Assembly: GCA_019116805.1 (NCBI GenBank) | Contig: DXAV01000082.1 | Span: 1-64,000, forward strand | DNA from: Candidatus Bacteroides merdavium | GTDB taxonomy: Bacteria; Bacteroidota; Bacteroidia; Bacteroidales; Bacteroidaceae | Direction of reading: 5' to 3' | Length of the DNA stretch: 64,000 nucleotides | The notes under the pieces: generated by a model | Database searches by the model: none | What the model was told of the DNA's origin: nothing | The model's input: the letters and a program-made list of their open reading frames with translations, nothing else | In this document: piece by piece, positions 52,936 to 61,098 of the stretch | Position numbering within the stretch: position 1 is the first letter of the stretch | Layout of the letters: each line of letters begins with the position of its first letter | Translations under genes and position numbers: made by a program

Positions 52936-55143
52936 ATGGCTGTTTGTAAAGATATCAAAGTTCGAATAATGGCGTTTTATGGCATTGTTTGTTTCTTGCT
53001 TCTATATCCTTTAAAAAGTTCGGGCGCTCAAGTTGACAAAGATTTTCAGTGCTTACGGAGCCTGTTTGTCCATCAGGCACTGGATGCTGAAGTTGATGAA
53101 CGTAAGGTCAAATCAATCATGACTACTTTGACTCCTGAGGGATTTTGGCCGGGAATTGATTATACGGATGTATCTCGTACAGGTTTCCGTCATACTATTC
53201 ATCTGGACAATCTGCTGCTGATGGCACGTGCCTACAGGCAGCCTGCTTCACCTTTACAAGGCGATGAAAAGTTACGTGAGAAGTTCGACTTGGCGTTGAA
53301 ATATTGGTTGGCACATGATTTCCGTTGCGACAACTGGTGGCATAATGAGATAGGAACACCCGGTTCTTTCATTTCTTTATTGCTAGTGATGGATGAGAGT
53401 CTGACTGAAGAGCAAAAGGAGGGTATGCTTCCAATCGCCCGGCGGGCAAATCTGAACGCATGGGGAGCCAGACCTAGTGGCGACCGTATTAAGATTGCCG
53501 GCATGCAGGCCAAGACGGCTTTATTCTGCCGGGACGAACCGGAGTTGGAAATGGTATTGAAGGTGATTGAAGGTGAAATAAAAAAAGTGTCGCCTACGGA
53601 AAGAGGGATACAGGCTGATTACAGTTTTCATCATCGTGTAGATCGTGTCAACAATACGTTGTCGTATGGGTTGGGTTATGTAGATGCTTTTGCAGAATGG
53701 GCCTCTAATGTCAACGGAACCAGATATGCTTTTTCGGAGAAGGCTGTCAGGATGGCGGTGGATTATTATCTGGACGGAATCTGTAAGCAGATGGTGTACG
53801 GACGGATAGAAGATCCTGGTATTCAAAACAGAGATATAACGAGAAGGCATGGAAGGCTGGTTTTTTCTTCTGTTACTCCAACGAGGTTGATGAAAGTTAC
53901 AGATTACCGACATGAAGAACTGGAGAATGTAGTTAAGGCTAGGGAGGGCAAGGACTATACTCCTGCTTCATTTGCTAAGTTCTTCTGGCAAAGTGAGCAT
54001 TTTGTATTCCAACGTCCCAGTTTCTATACTTCAGTACGAATGTTTTCTTCCCGAAACAGGAATATGGAAGAACCTTATAATGGTGAAGGACTGAAAAATC
54101 ATTTTAGGGGAGATGGTACCAATTATTTGTCTTTGGATGGAGAGGAATATGTTAATCTGGCTCCTGTCTATGATTGGTCCTGTATCCCAGGCGCTACAAC
54201 TGTTCGATTGGAAGAGATGCCTTCCGAGAAGGAAATACAGAAAAAGGGGGAAATGGATTTTGTAGGCGGTGTGACGGACGGTTTGTATGGGGCGGCGGCA
54301 TTCGACTTTTCCAGCCCTCATAATCCGTTGCATGCCAGAAAGAGCTGGTTCTTCTTTGACGATATGTATGTTTGTTTGGGCACTGGTATCGAATCTGATT
54401 CCGAATACCCGATTGTGACAACTATAAATCAATGTCGTTTGTCTGGAGAGGTCGTGGCTGGTACATCTGATGAAACGAAAGTCTTGGCTTCAGGAAGTAT
54501 TTCTTCTGATTGTCTGACTTGGGTCTGGCACGATTATGTGGGCTATATTTTCCCCGTCGGTCAGAGTCTTGAAATTAAGAATGATTTGGTGAAGGGCAGC
54601 TGGGCCAGTGTAAATCGCCAAACCAGTTCTTCCAAGGCAATTGTGACAGATTCTATCTTTAAACTGTTGCTTAACCATGGGAAGCAGCCTCGTGGAAAGG
54701 AATATGTCTATTATGTGGTTCCGCATGTTGACAAGGAGCATCTTTCCAGATATGTAAAACACTCTCCTGTACAGGTTTTGGCAAATACCAGGCAGATGCA
54801 GGCGGTAGAACATCGGGAAAATGGAGTACTTTATGTCGCGTGCTATGAAGCCTGTAAGTTGGATTGTGGGAAAGGGAATATTCTTGCAATAGATACCCCC
54901 GGCATGTATATGCTGCGTTTTGATACGCAGGGGAATATACTTTCGCTGACGGTATCTGATCCTACTCGTAAGCTGTCGGCTATGCATTTGTCTGTAAAAG
55001 GACATTGTTTTCCTGTTGGCAAAGCAATGCTTTCCTCTTATGAATACGATGCTTTGTCTGATATGACTGAATTTGTTGTCAGAATGCCTGAAGATGAATA
55101 TGCAGGAAAGAGTGTGGTGATTGAATTGGAAAAGAAGAAATAA
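52936..55143 (+). CDS. PL8-superfamily polysaccharide lyase, divergent active site
   Basis: A 735-residue exported lyase. ATG 52936 gives a signal peptide with a basic start (MAVCKDIKVRIMAFYG...); ATG 52969 is an alternative, and the GTG at 52876 lies inside a terminator hairpin. The helical toroid domain has NWWHNEIGTP (from 133) and SFHHR (230-234) with SYGLGY (Tyr244). A super-sandwich domain follows (SWFFFDDMYVCLGTGIES). PL8 enzymes split hyaluronan, chondroitin or xanthan side chains by beta-elimination. The usual catalytic Asn of the TGxN motif appears as Asp183 in PSGDRIK, and the His-Tyr spacing is 11-12 rather than 9, so it may belong to a separate subfamily. Confidence 0.8.
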   Translation: MAVCKDIKVRIMAFYGIVCFLLLYPLKSSGAQVDKDFQCLRSLFVHQALDAEVDERKVKSIMTTLTPEGFWPGIDYTDVSRTGFRHTIHLDNLLLMARAYRQPASPLQGDEKLREKFDLALKYWLAHDFRCDNWWHNEIGTPGSFISLLLVMDESLTEEQKEGMLPIARRANLNAWGARPSGDRIKIAGMQAKTALFCRDEPELEMVLKVIEGEIKKVSPTERGIQADYSFHHRVDRVNNTLSYGLGYVDAFAEWASNVNGTRYAFSEKAVRMAVDYYLDGICKQMVYGRIEDPGIQNRDITRRHGRLVFSSVTPTRLMKVTDYRHEELENVVKAREGKDYTPASFAKFFWQSEHFVFQRPSFYTSVRMFSSRNRNMEEPYNGEGLKNHFRGDGTNYLSLDGEEYVNLAPVYDWSCIPGATTVRLEEMPSEKEIQKKGEMDFVGGVTDGLYGAAAFDFSSPHNPLHARKSWFFFDDMYVCLGTGIESDSEYPIVTTINQCRLSGEVVAGTSDETKVLASGSISSDCLTWVWHDYVGYIFPVGQSLEIKNDLVKGSWASVNRQTSSSKAIVTDSIFKLLLNHGKQPRGKEYVYYVVPHVDKEHLSRYVKHSPVQVLANTRQMQAVEHRENGVLYVACYEACKLDCGKGNILAIDTPGMYMLRFDTQGNILSLTVSDPTRKLSAMHLSVKGHCFPVGKAMLSSYEYDALSDMTEFVVRMPEDEYAGKSVVIELEKKK

Positions 55144-55163
55144 ACATAAAAAAGAAACGAATT

Positions 55164-56357
55164 ATGAAAGATTTATTTGCAAAATTGGTAGGTGGATTAG
55201 GAGTATGCTTGTTCGCCTCATGTGTGAGTCATTCCCAAGTTGAGCCTATAGAGTCTGTCATATCCAGAGGATTGGACAGGGCTGCCGAACAGGCTGTTCT
55301 GATGGCCAAGGAGCTGGAGGATAAGGACGGCCGTTTGCCTAAAAGTATCAAAGACGGGAAATTGGAAACGAGTAACTGTTATTGGTGGTGCAGCGGCTTC
55401 TTCCCAGGTGAACTCTGGTATCTGTATGAATACACCCAGAAGCCGGAGCTGAAGCAATATGCGGAACTGTTTACGAATCGTTTGGAAAAAGTGCAGTATG
55501 TGACGGATAATCATGATGTAGGTTTTATGTTGTATTGTAGTTACGGAAATGGGCTTCGTCTGACAGGTAATGAACGGTATAAGGATATATTGGTACAGGG
55601 GGCTCGTTCGTTGAGTACTCGTTATAGGGAAACTGTGAAGGCTATTCGTTCGTGGGACTTTGGCGATTGGGAGTATCCGGTTATTATCGATAATATGATG
55701 AATCTGGAACTTTTGACTTGGGCTGGTAAGGTGACGGGAGACAGCACTTTCTGCAACATAGCAACCAATCATGCCAATACTACATTGAAAAACCACTTCC
55801 GTCCAGATTATAGTTGTTATCATGTTGTGTCTTATGATACGATAAGTGGTTTGCCGGAAAAAAAACAGACCCATCAAGGGTATGCAGATGAGTCAGCTTG
55901 GGCCAGAGGGCAAGCTTGGGCTTTGTATGGCTATACGATGATGGCTCGTGAAACGGGTGATGAGGCTTATTTACAACAGGCCAAACGTGTTGCTTCGTTC
56001 TTGATGAATCATCCACGTATGCCGGAAGATAAGGTACCATATTGGGATTTTGATACACCCGATATTCCCAATACGACTCGTGATGCTTCTGCTGCTGCTA
56101 TTATGGCCTCCGCATTGATCGAATTGAGCCAGATAGACCAATCGGATAAAGCTGGGGATTACTTGGCTTATGCGGAAGCTCAGCTGCGTTCACTCTCGTC
56201 TTCCGAATATTTGGCTGAGGCAGGAACGAATTGTAATTTCGTGTTAAAGCACTCGACAGGTCATTTTAAGGCTGGTAGTGAGGTGGATGTACCTTTAAGC
56301 TATGCCGACTATTATTATGTGGAGGCTTTGATGAGACTGAAAAAAATAGTAGAATAG
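55164..56357 (+). CDS. GH88 unsaturated glucuronyl hydrolase, lipoprotein
   Basis: A 397-residue (alpha/alpha)6-barrel enzyme. The lipobox FASC (Cys20) predicts a lipoprotein. The two catalytic aspartates of UGL enzymes are visible as Asp117 in NHDVGFM and Asp176 in IIDNMMNLELL; ESAWARGQAWALYGY and the C-terminal ADYYYVEALMRL are family blocks. It hydrates the 4,5 double bond of unsaturated glucuronic acid produced by PL8-type lyases and so releases it. It lies between the two PL8 genes (20 bp and 8 bp gaps), a direct substrate-product arrangement. Confidence 0.94.
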   Translation: MKDLFAKLVGGLGVCLFASCVSHSQVEPIESVISRGLDRAAEQAVLMAKELEDKDGRLPKSIKDGKLETSNCYWWCSGFFPGELWYLYEYTQKPELKQYAELFTNRLEKVQYVTDNHDVGFMLYCSYGNGLRLTGNERYKDILVQGARSLSTRYRETVKAIRSWDFGDWEYPVIIDNMMNLELLTWAGKVTGDSTFCNIATNHANTTLKNHFRPDYSCYHVVSYDTISGLPEKKQTHQGYADESAWARGQAWALYGYTMMARETGDEAYLQQAKRVASFLMNHPRMPEDKVPYWDFDTPDIPNTTRDASAAAIMASALIELSQIDQSDKAGDYLAYAEAQLRSLSSSEYLAEAGTNCNFVLKHSTGHFKAGSEVDVPLSYADYYYVEALMRLKKIVE

Positions 56358-56365
56358 TAGATTCT

Positions 56366-58534
56366 ATGGTGAAGAAAAAATATTTGTTTTGTGTCATTCT
56401 TCCTTTGTGGTTAATGGTATGTGCCTGTACATCTACGGGGCAGGAGGCTGATTTGTCAAAAATAAAGGAGAATTTCAAGAAGGTATATATTGTAGGGTCT
56501 CCATTGACTTCCGATTTACAGGAAGCGCTCAATGCCAATCCGCCAGGATTCGGAGTATCAGACAGGGTAGTGATGGAGCTTCAGCAGCGTGTTCCTTTCA
56601 GCAAGGCTTTCATTGAAGAACTGCTTGCCAAGCAAAATGAGGAAGGAGCTTGGACGGATATTAATTACGCCGACAAGACCCGTTCGGGTTGGGAGCCTCG
56701 TCTGCATCCTGAGCGGATTTTGGGCCTGGTGAAAGCCTGTCAGGATGAGAATGGCGAGTACTATCAATCGGAAAAGGTGATTCAGGCCATACATGCTGCC
56801 TTGGGATTCTGGTTCAAGGAAAAGCTGAAATGCCCGAATTGGTACTATAATCAGATTGGTGTGCCGCGTACGCTGGGTGTGGCTTTTGTTTTGTTCGAAG
56901 AACATCTGACAGCCGATGAGAAGAAAGAGGCTGTTGAGCTGATGAAAAATTCACAATTTGGTATGACTGGGCAGAACAAGGTATGGCTGGCCGGCAATGT
57001 AATGATGCGGGCTTTGCTGGAGAATGATTTGGCTTTGGTTCAACAGGCTCGGGACACCATCGTATCGGAAATCTGTACAGGGAAGAAGGAAGGCATCAAA
57101 GATGATTGGAGCTTCCATCAGCATGGCCCACAGCAACAATTTGGCAACTATGGTCTGGCCTATATCAGTAGTATGAGCCTCTTTTCCGGCCTGTTTGCAG
57201 AGACCTCAATGGCTTTTTCGGATGAACAGTTGGATATTATTGGATCATTGCTTGACAAGGGTTATCAGTGGGTCATCTGGAAAAACAACATGGATATCAG
57301 TGCTTTAGGGCGCCAGTTATTTCGGTCGGCACCCGAACACAAGGCTTTGGGGGCAGCTTTTGCTGCCGCAGAGCTGGGAGGCGGAACAAACCATTTCTGC
57401 AATGAAGTGGCCGAAAGGGTGATGCGCAATTGTTTCAGCCCGAAAAATTCGCTGGTAGGGCACAAACACTTCTGGCAGTCCGACTATACGCTCATGAGGC
57501 AGCCGGCTTGGATGGCTTCCCTGAAAATGGCTTCCACGCGTGTATTGGGCACAGAAAGCATGAATGGAGACAATAAGAAAGGATATTACTTGGCGGATGG
57601 CGCTTTATTTGTCTATGACACTGGGCAAGAGTATCTGAATATATTCCCTGTGTGGGATTGGAGAAAAGTGCCGGGTGTTACGACTTATGAAAGTGATGCT
57701 TCTATGCCTATGTTAGAAAAATCTTATTATCCAGGTAATGAATCGGATTTTGTCGGAGGCATTTCGGACGGAAAGCAGGGACTGAGTGTGATGGAGTTGA
57801 AGCGTGACGGGCTGACGGTCCGTAAGTATTGCCTGTTCACCCCTGAAGCACTGGTCGTTTTGGGAAGTGGCATACAGTCTGACAGCCTGTTGCCGGTAAC
57901 GACCTCGATAGAGCAATGCTGGGCCGAAGATAAAGCTGAGGTATGGATTGATGGGGGATGGAAGAAGCTGGAGTCTCGTCAGACGTTTGTTCAAAAAGGG
58001 CTCCGTGTGCTTCATGGTCAGAAGGGATATATCATACCAGAGGGACAATGCGTGGCCGAGGTGGAAAACAGAACCGGCCGTTGGAACGACATCATGCAGA
58101 TTTATAGGGAACAGACAGAAGAGGGGAAGGTGTTCAGTCTTTATATGAATCATGGCACTCGTCCGAGTGGAGCTTCCTATCAGTATTACATCCTTCCCCA
58201 AGCCGACAGGAAGGCGGTGGAGCGCTTCTCCACGGACGACCTCAAGATAATGACCAATACGGAGAAAATGCAGGTGGTACATGTGGCCAAGGAAGATGCC
58301 TGGTGGATTGCGGCATGGAAAGAAGGAACGTGTACGTTGGGCAGCTCCCTTCGGGTGGATGTTCTCACTCCGGGACTTTATTGCATCAAGCGGCAGGGAA
58401 ACTCATACCAGATACTCTGTGGTGATCCGACACAGCAACGCGATTCGTTGGTGCTTGAAATCAACGGTGTGAAGAAAACCATTCAGTTACCTCAAGGGAA
58501 GGACAGGGGTACGTCAGTCGCTTGTAAACTCTGA
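56366..58534 (+). CDS. PL8 polysaccharide lyase, lipoprotein
   Basis: A 722-residue lipoprotein (VCAC, Cys21). N-terminal alpha/alpha toroid with NWYYNQIGVP (from 158). The classical PL8 triad is complete: Asn204 in TGQNKVW, His253 in SFHQH and Tyr262 in GNYG, with spacings of 49 and 9 that match chondroitin AC, hyaluronate and xanthan lyases. The central super-sandwich (DFVGGISDGKQGLSVM, LGSGIQSDS) and the C-terminal beta domain are present. It removes or cuts at uronic acids, leaving the 4,5-unsaturated end handled by the GH88 just upstream. Last gene of PUL B, followed by a perfect terminator. Confidence 0.92.
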   Translation: MVKKKYLFCVILPLWLMVCACTSTGQEADLSKIKENFKKVYIVGSPLTSDLQEALNANPPGFGVSDRVVMELQQRVPFSKAFIEELLAKQNEEGAWTDINYADKTRSGWEPRLHPERILGLVKACQDENGEYYQSEKVIQAIHAALGFWFKEKLKCPNWYYNQIGVPRTLGVAFVLFEEHLTADEKKEAVELMKNSQFGMTGQNKVWLAGNVMMRALLENDLALVQQARDTIVSEICTGKKEGIKDDWSFHQHGPQQQFGNYGLAYISSMSLFSGLFAETSMAFSDEQLDIIGSLLDKGYQWVIWKNNMDISALGRQLFRSAPEHKALGAAFAAAELGGGTNHFCNEVAERVMRNCFSPKNSLVGHKHFWQSDYTLMRQPAWMASLKMASTRVLGTESMNGDNKKGYYLADGALFVYDTGQEYLNIFPVWDWRKVPGVTTYESDASMPMLEKSYYPGNESDFVGGISDGKQGLSVMELKRDGLTVRKYCLFTPEALVVLGSGIQSDSLLPVTTSIEQCWAEDKAEVWIDGGWKKLESRQTFVQKGLRVLHGQKGYIIPEGQCVAEVENRTGRWNDIMQIYREQTEEGKVFSLYMNHGTRPSGASYQYYILPQADRKAVERFSTDDLKIMTNTEKMQVVHVAKEDAWWIAAWKEGTCTLGSSLRVDVLTPGLYCIKRQGNSYQILCGDPTQQRDSLVLEINGVKKTIQLPQGKDRGTSVACKL

Positions 58535-58559
58535 GCGTCTGTTTTTGATGGCTCGTATG

Positions 58560-58606
58560 AATGATTCAGGTTCGGATGTATGCTGGATCTGAATCATTTA
58601 TTTTTA
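58560..58606 (+). terminator. Intrinsic terminator at the end of PUL B
   Basis: AATGATTCAG (58560-58569) pairs perfectly with CTGAATCATT (58589-58598) and is followed by TATTTTT. It lies 26 bp after the stop of the second PL8 gene. Confidence 0.85.
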
Positions 58607-58671
58607 CAAGACGAGAGGCTGCTACGAGTTCTAGCACCCGATAAAACAGATTTCTTCTGTTCGTGTTATTT

Positions 58672-58798
58672 TTCAGGTAGGACCTGAAGACCTTTCAGCC
58701 CCTACCTGAAGACCTTTCAGTCCGTGCCTGAAAACCTTTCAGGTGCTGTCTGAATAAAACCTGAAAACTTTTCAGGTAAATGATAGATTGCACCTGAA
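58672..58798. repeat. Periodic array E: CCTGAA/TTCAGG half-sites on an exact 11-bp grid
   Basis: Forward CCTGAA (or one-base variants) starts at 58683, 58705, 58727, 58749, 58760 and 58793. Its reverse complement TTCAG(G) starts at 58672, 58694, 58716, 58738 and 58771. All these starts are spaced by multiples of 11; only slot 58782 is empty. ACCTGAAAACTTTTCAGGT (58759-58777) is a perfect 19-bp palindrome about a central C. The rest of the 710-bp gap (58799-59141) shows no gene. Confidence 0.85.
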
Positions 58799-59141
58799 AA
58801 AATAGATGCTGTTTATCAATGGTTTATCTCTTCATTTGATTTCGATAATCCCTTTGCCGGGGAGAACAGGGGTCGGAAGGGCGATTTACCTTTGAACGCA
58901 GTGCTTTTGTCGATTTCCACGAGGATTTCTATTTTCCTTTATTTTTACATTGTATTGAGTATTTGGGATTCCTTTACCATTTCAAATGAACAGGTGTCCT
59001 GTCTGACTGTTATTTTTCTCAGAAAGATTTGAGAACGTTTCGGAGCAAGCCTTCGGCATCGTATGAGATAGCTTTAGGAAGGCTTTTTGTAAAAAGCACC
59101 GGCTTCTATGGCCGATTTTCCCACATTTTTCTCCGTAATAT

Positions 59142-59172
59142 TTTGTACTCGAAGAGATTATTTATATCTTTG
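59142..59172 (+). promoter_or_regulatory. Bacteroides-type promoter of rimP-nusA-infB
   Basis: -33 TTTG (59142-59145), 19-bp spacer, -7 TATCTTTG (59165-59172): a full consensus match, 72 bp before the rimP ATG. Confidence 0.8.
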
Positions 59173-59244
59173 CCGTCGGAAACGGATGAAAGGTGGAGGG
59201 GCAGTCAAGCTCCTCTTTTTTATTCTTATACGGTTTAATCTGGT

Positions 59245-59712
59245 ATGATAGAGAAAAAAACGATTTGTGAACTTGTAGAAGAGTGGCTGAAGGACAAAGA
59301 CTATTTTCTGGTCGAAGTCACGGTAAGCCCTGATGACAAGATTGTGGTAGAAATAGACCACAAGGACGGTGTTTGGATTGAAGATTGTGTGGACCTGAGC
59401 CGCTACATCGAGTCGCGCTTGAATCGCGATACCGAGGATTTCGAACTGGAAGTGGGTTCTGCCGGTATCGGGCAGCCCTTCAAGGTGCTTCAGCAGTACA
59501 TCAACCACATTGGCGAAGAAGTGGAGGTGCTGACCAAGGACGGACGTAAGCTGAGCGGTGTGTTGAAAGAAGCTGATGAACAGCATTTTACGATTACCAT
59601 TCAGAAGAAAGTGAAAGAAGAGGGCATGAAACGCCCGAAGATGGTGGATGAAGATTTGAACTTTGCGTACGAAGAAATAAAATATACTAAATACTTAATC
59701 AGTTTTAAATAA
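59245..59712 (+). CDS. rimP: Ribosome maturation factor RimP
   Basis: A 155-residue protein needed for 30S subunit maturation. N-terminal alpha/beta domain with VEVTVSPDDKIVVEIDHKDGVWIEDCVDLSRYIE, the junction ELEVGSAGIGQPFKVLQQY (normally EVSSPGxxRPL, here a divergent Bacteroidetes form) and a C-terminal SH3-like domain (EVEVLTKDGRKLSGVLKEAD). First gene of the conserved rimP-nusA-infB order, with nusA 4 bp downstream. Confidence 0.93.
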   Translation: MIEKKTICELVEEWLKDKDYFLVEVTVSPDDKIVVEIDHKDGVWIEDCVDLSRYIESRLNRDTEDFELEVGSAGIGQPFKVLQQYINHIGEEVEVLTKDGRKLSGVLKEADEQHFTITIQKKVKEEGMKRPKMVDEDLNFAYEEIKYTKYLISFK

Positions 59713-59716
59713 GATT

Positions 59717-60976
59717 ATGGCCAAGAAAGAAGAGACTGTCAGTATGATTGACACATTTTCGGAGTTTAAGGAGCTGAAGAATATCGACAGAACCACGATG
59801 GTGAGCGTACTTGAGGAGTCGTTCCGAAGCGTGATTGCGAAAATGTTCGGTACGGATGAGAATTATGACGTCATTGTAAACCCTGACAAGGGAGACTTCG
59901 AAATCTGGCGTAACCGTGAGGTGGTTGCCGATGAGGAATTGACGAACCCCAATTTGCAAATCCCCTTGAGCGAGGCGCAGAAAATTGATGCTTCTTACGA
60001 AGTGGGTGAGGAAGTGACGGATGAGGTGAACTTTGCGAAGTTTGGTCGTCGTGCCATCTTGAATCTGCGTCAGACATTGGCTTCCAAGATACTGGAGTTG
60101 GAGAAAGACAGCCTTTACAACAAATATATCGACAAGGTGGGTACGGTAGTAAACGCCGAAGTCTATCAGATTTGGAAGAAAGAAATGTTGTTGCTTGATG
60201 ACGAAGGCAATGAATTGTTGCTGCCCAAGACCGAGCAGATACCGAGCGACTTCTACCGTAAGGGAGAGACGGCTCGTGCGGTTGTAGCTCGTGTGGAGAA
60301 TAAGAACAACAATCCGAAGATTATCTTGAGCCGTACCTCTCCCGTCTTTTTGCAACGTCTCTTCGAGATGGAAGTGCCTGAAATCAATGACGGCCTCATC
60401 ACTATTCGCAAGATTGCCCGCATCCCCGGCGAACGTGCCAAGATTGCTGTAGAAAGCTACGATGACCGCATCGATCCGGTTGGTGCATGTGTGGGTGTGA
60501 AGGGTAGCCGTATTCATGGAATCGTGCGCGAGTTGCGTAATGAGAACATTGATGTTATCAACTATACTTCGAATATACAACTGTTCATCCAGCGTGCACT
60601 GAGTCCCGCTAAGATCTCTTCTATCCGACTGAATGAGGAAGAACGCAAGGCAGAAGTATTTTTGAAGCCGGAGGAAGTTTCTTTGGCTATCGGTAAGGGT
60701 GGCTTGAACATCAAGCTGGCCAGCATGTTGACCGAATACACCATTGATGTCTTCCGTGAGATTGACGGAAACGTGGAAGATGAGGATATTTATCTGGATG
60801 AATTCCGTGACGAGATTGAAGGCTGGGTTATTGATGCAATCAAAGGCATTGGTATCGATACGGCCAAGGCAGTGCTGAACGCTCCTCGCGAAATGCTGAT
60901 TGAGAAGGCCGATTTGGAAGAGGAGACCGTGGACGAAGTGCTGCGTATATTGAGACAAGAGTTTGAAGAAGAGTAA
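59717..60976 (+). CDS. nusA: Transcription termination/antitermination factor NusA
   Basis: A 419-residue RNA polymerase-binding factor. An N-terminal domain (about 1-125), S1 domain (about 130-200), and two KH domains with RIPGERAKIAVESYD, the GVKGSRIHGIVREL loop and AIGKGGLNIKLASMLT follow. The C-terminal acidic repeats of E. coli NusA are reduced to one helical stretch (KGIGIDTAKAVLNAPREML), as usual in Bacteroidetes. It modulates pausing, termination and antitermination. Confidence 0.96.
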   Translation: MAKKEETVSMIDTFSEFKELKNIDRTTMVSVLEESFRSVIAKMFGTDENYDVIVNPDKGDFEIWRNREVVADEELTNPNLQIPLSEAQKIDASYEVGEEVTDEVNFAKFGRRAILNLRQTLASKILELEKDSLYNKYIDKVGTVVNAEVYQIWKKEMLLLDDEGNELLLPKTEQIPSDFYRKGETARAVVARVENKNNNPKIILSRTSPVFLQRLFEMEVPEINDGLITIRKIARIPGERAKIAVESYDDRIDPVGACVGVKGSRIHGIVRELRNENIDVINYTSNIQLFIQRALSPAKISSIRLNEEERKAEVFLKPEEVSLAIGKGGLNIKLASMLTEYTIDVFREIDGNVEDEDIYLDEFRDEIEGWVIDAIKGIGIDTAKAVLNAPREMLIEKADLEEETVDEVLRILRQEFEEE

Positions 60977-60979
60977 TTG

Positions 60980-61079
60980 ATGTGCTACTATGATTTGAAT
61001 GTGCTGATGTGCTGTTGATACAGTGGAGCACATTGAGGAAGGAAGATAAGTCGTTGGCACATTACATATTGGCACATTA
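60980..61079. repeat. ATGTGCT/GCACATT repeat cluster in the nusA-infB spacer
   Basis: ATGTGCT occurs at 60980, 60999 and 61007. AGCACATT stands at 61027, and TTGGCACATTA at 61054 and 61069 (15 bp apart). AATGTGCT (60998-61005) pairs perfectly with AGCACATT (61027-61034). No T-run follows, so termination is unlikely; alternative pairings among the copies are possible. Confidence 0.65.
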
Positions 61080-61098
61080 AAATCATTAAAACTAATAT

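Noticed and set aside
29410-58534. PUL B as a standard chondroitin/hyaluronan locus because of PL8 and GH88
   Set aside because: No sulfatase is present in the locus, while GH78, GH105, a PL38-like lyase-deacetylase and oxidoreductases are, and these are not part of known glycosaminoglycan loci. It is kept only as an alternative.
25669-58798. CRISPR arrays as an explanation for the 22-bp periodic repeats
   Set aside because: Repeats are short and imperfect with no unique 30-bp spacers, there are no cas genes, and in one array the repeated half-sites alternate in orientation on an 11-bp grid.
59029-59238. A 69-codon frame between array E and rimP
   Set aside because: It spans the rimP promoter, has no family resemblance and no start context; it is probably chance.
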